Of a stretch of 64,000 nt of DNA, positions 63,074-64,000 are shown one piece after another. The DNA lies in contig JNWL01000001.1 of NCBI GenBank assembly GCA_000716465.1, positions 186,001 through 250,000 of the forward strand, in the 5' to 3' direction. The notes under the pieces are model-generated. The model was not told where the DNA came from, did not search any database, and saw only the letters and a program-made list of their open reading frames with translations. The position numbers and the translations under genes are program-made. The stretch's first letter is position 1; each line of letters opens with the position of its first letter. The stretch is from Streptomyces bikiniensis. Its GTDB lineage: Bacteria > Actinomycetota > Actinomycetes > Streptomycetales > Streptomycetaceae.

Positions 63074-64000
63074 GCCGCCTCCTCCGGGGTCAGCAGGTCC
63101 GCGACGTCCAGGACGTGGTAGCCGCGCATCGAGGGCAGGCAGCTGCCGGTGACCGGGGCGATGGCCGCGGCCCACTCCGCCGGGATCGCCCGGACGCCCG
63201 ACATCGCGCCCGACAGTGCGCCCGCGACCGCCGCCGTGGTGTCGGCGTCGCGGCCCATGTTGACGGCGGTCAGGACGGCCGTGCGGAAGTCCCCCCGGGC
63301 CGCCGCGAAGGCGCCGAACGCCAGGCCCACCGCCTCCGGGGCCAGGTCGGTCCACGGGTAGCCGCCGATGACGACCGCCGAGCGGACCTGGCGCTCGCGG
63401 ACGAGCGGGTCCGGCTGGACCCGCTGGGCCGCCACGACCGCGCGGCGCAGCGAGCGGGCCGTCCACGAGTCCATCGGGACGGCGGAGAGCGCCGCCGCGA
63501 TCACCGACGTCACGCTCGCCCCCGCCATCGCGGCCGCGACCCCCGCCGCGACCGCCTGGCCGCCGTAGATGCCCTCGCCCTCGTGGCTGACGCTGCCGTC
63601 GATCGCGACGAGCCGGGCCGCCTCCGCCGGCCGCCCGGCGGCGAACACCCCGAACGGCGCCGCGCGCATCGCGAGGCCGTCGCTCCAGGCGTGCCGGTGC
63701 TGCGCGGAGATCGGCGCCGCGAGCCCCCGCCGCAGGTTCTCCAGGGTGCCCCGCTCCGAGAAGCCCGCGCCCCGGAAAGGGCCTTCGTCGAGGTCGGCGA
63801 TCCAGCGGTGCCAGGCCCGCTCGACGTGGCGGACGGTGAGGGCCGAGCCGTGCCGGGCGAGCAGCAGCCCCGAGAAGACGGCGTACTCGGTGTCGTCCGT
63901 GCCCGCCGGGCTCTCCGTCACGAAGCCCTCGATCCGGCCCCAGCGGCGGCGGATCTCGGAGGGCCGCATGTTCTCGGCGGGCGCGCCGAGCGCGTCGCCG
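63070..64000 (-). CDS. ADP-ribosylglycohydrolase (DraG/ARH) family protein, paralogue 4, 5' truncated by the window edge
   Basis: The frame runs off the window. The first visible residues are GDALGAPAENMRPSEIRRRW, where GDALGAPAE is the family's N-terminal motif, so only a short N-terminus is missing. The metal site is canonical: SPAGTDDTEYAVFSGLLLAR and TAVNMGRDADTTAAVAGALS. HEGEGIYGGQAVAAGVAAAM is another family block. It is the most classical of the four paralogues and probably an active Mg-dependent hydrolase. The ATG inside (MRPSEI) is not the start. It is the first gene of the minus-strand operon seen here. Confidence 0.92.
   Translation of the reverse strand, partial: GDALGAPAENMRPSEIRRRWGRIEGFVTESPAGTDDTEYAVFSGLLLARHGSALTVRHVERAWHRWIADLDEGPFRGAGFSERGTLENLRRGLAAPISAQHRHAWSDGLAMRAAPFGVFAAGRPAEAARLVAIDGSVSHEGEGIYGGQAVAAGVAAAMAGASVTSVIAAALSAVPMDSWTARSLRRAVVAAQRVQPDPLVRERQVRSAVVIGGYPWTDLAPEAVGLAFGAFAAARGDFRTAVLTAVNMGRDADTTAAVAGALSGAMSGVRAIPAEWAAAIAPVTGSCLPSMRGYHVLDVADLLTPEEAA

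Overview
This is a high-GC window with many GTG starts, very compact operons and a gene order typical of the conserved core of a Streptomyces chromosome. The evidence is the dcw cell-division cluster with divIVA, an actinobacterial ileS with a T-box leader, the bifunctional isomerase priA in place of hisA/trpF, and the Streptomyces-specific trpM. I saw no rRNA, tRNA, CRISPR array, phage or insertion sequence with a transposase.

Layout. (1) Bases 1-8283: the end of the division and cell-wall cluster on the + strand, ftsW (5' cut by the window edge)-murG-ftsQ-ftsZ-pgeF(ylmD)-ylmE-sepF-ylmG-divIVA. It covers lipid II handling, the Z ring and its membrane anchor, and polar growth. (2) 8284-18196: a repeat-rich convergent gap, ileS (-) with a translational T-box riboswitch, then on the + strand a Lys/Ala-rich DksA/TraR-like protein, lspA, a RluA-family pseudouridine synthase, a GNAT, a CPA1-type Na+/H+ antiporter and a dienelactone-hydrolase-like protein. 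(3) 18270-24461, - strand: secreted M43-type metalloprotease, PhoD-type phosphatase, membrane-anchored DsbA-like protein, integral membrane protein, DUF2252 protein. (4) 24641-36774: dnaE, a 57-residue small hydrophilic protein, an NYN-domain nuclease-like protein with a His-rich stretch, an ABC transporter pair, and several small housekeeping or unknown genes. (5) 36969-42766: the histidine operon hisD-hisC-hisB-(small membrane protein)-hisH-priA-ridA-like-hisF. (6) 42885-54277: an ArsR-like regulator with an MFS exporter, a TIGR03085-type protein, then hisI-trpE-(Trp-associated membrane protein)-(HGxxPAAW protein)-(DUF2752 protein)-trpC-trpM-trpB-trpA and a second DsbA-like protein. (7) 54377-55366: lgt. 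(8) 55445-64000, - strand: seven genes, every junction overlapping, encoding four tandem ADP-ribosylglycohydrolase (DraG/ARH)-fold paralogues (the first cut by the window edge), a ribokinase-like sugar kinase, a CaiB/BaiF CoA-transferase and a CitE/HpcH-like lyase.

How the parts work together. The his and trp genes are interleaved, and PriA serves both pathways. lspA and lgt are two of the three lipoprotein-maturation genes. The least explained part is the terminal ADP-ribosylglycohydrolase operon. One paralogue there has lost a metal-binding aspartate and carries a 28-residue tandem-repeat N-terminal extension. A copy of a dispersed intergenic repeat is embedded in that extension's reading frame. 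Several short tandem arrays (9, 17, 19, 32, 34 and 84 bp periods) and a composite repeat bounded by a perfect 25-bp inverted repeat (8431-8908) are further unexplained structures. All functional calls rest on reading motifs and gene order; no database search was run.
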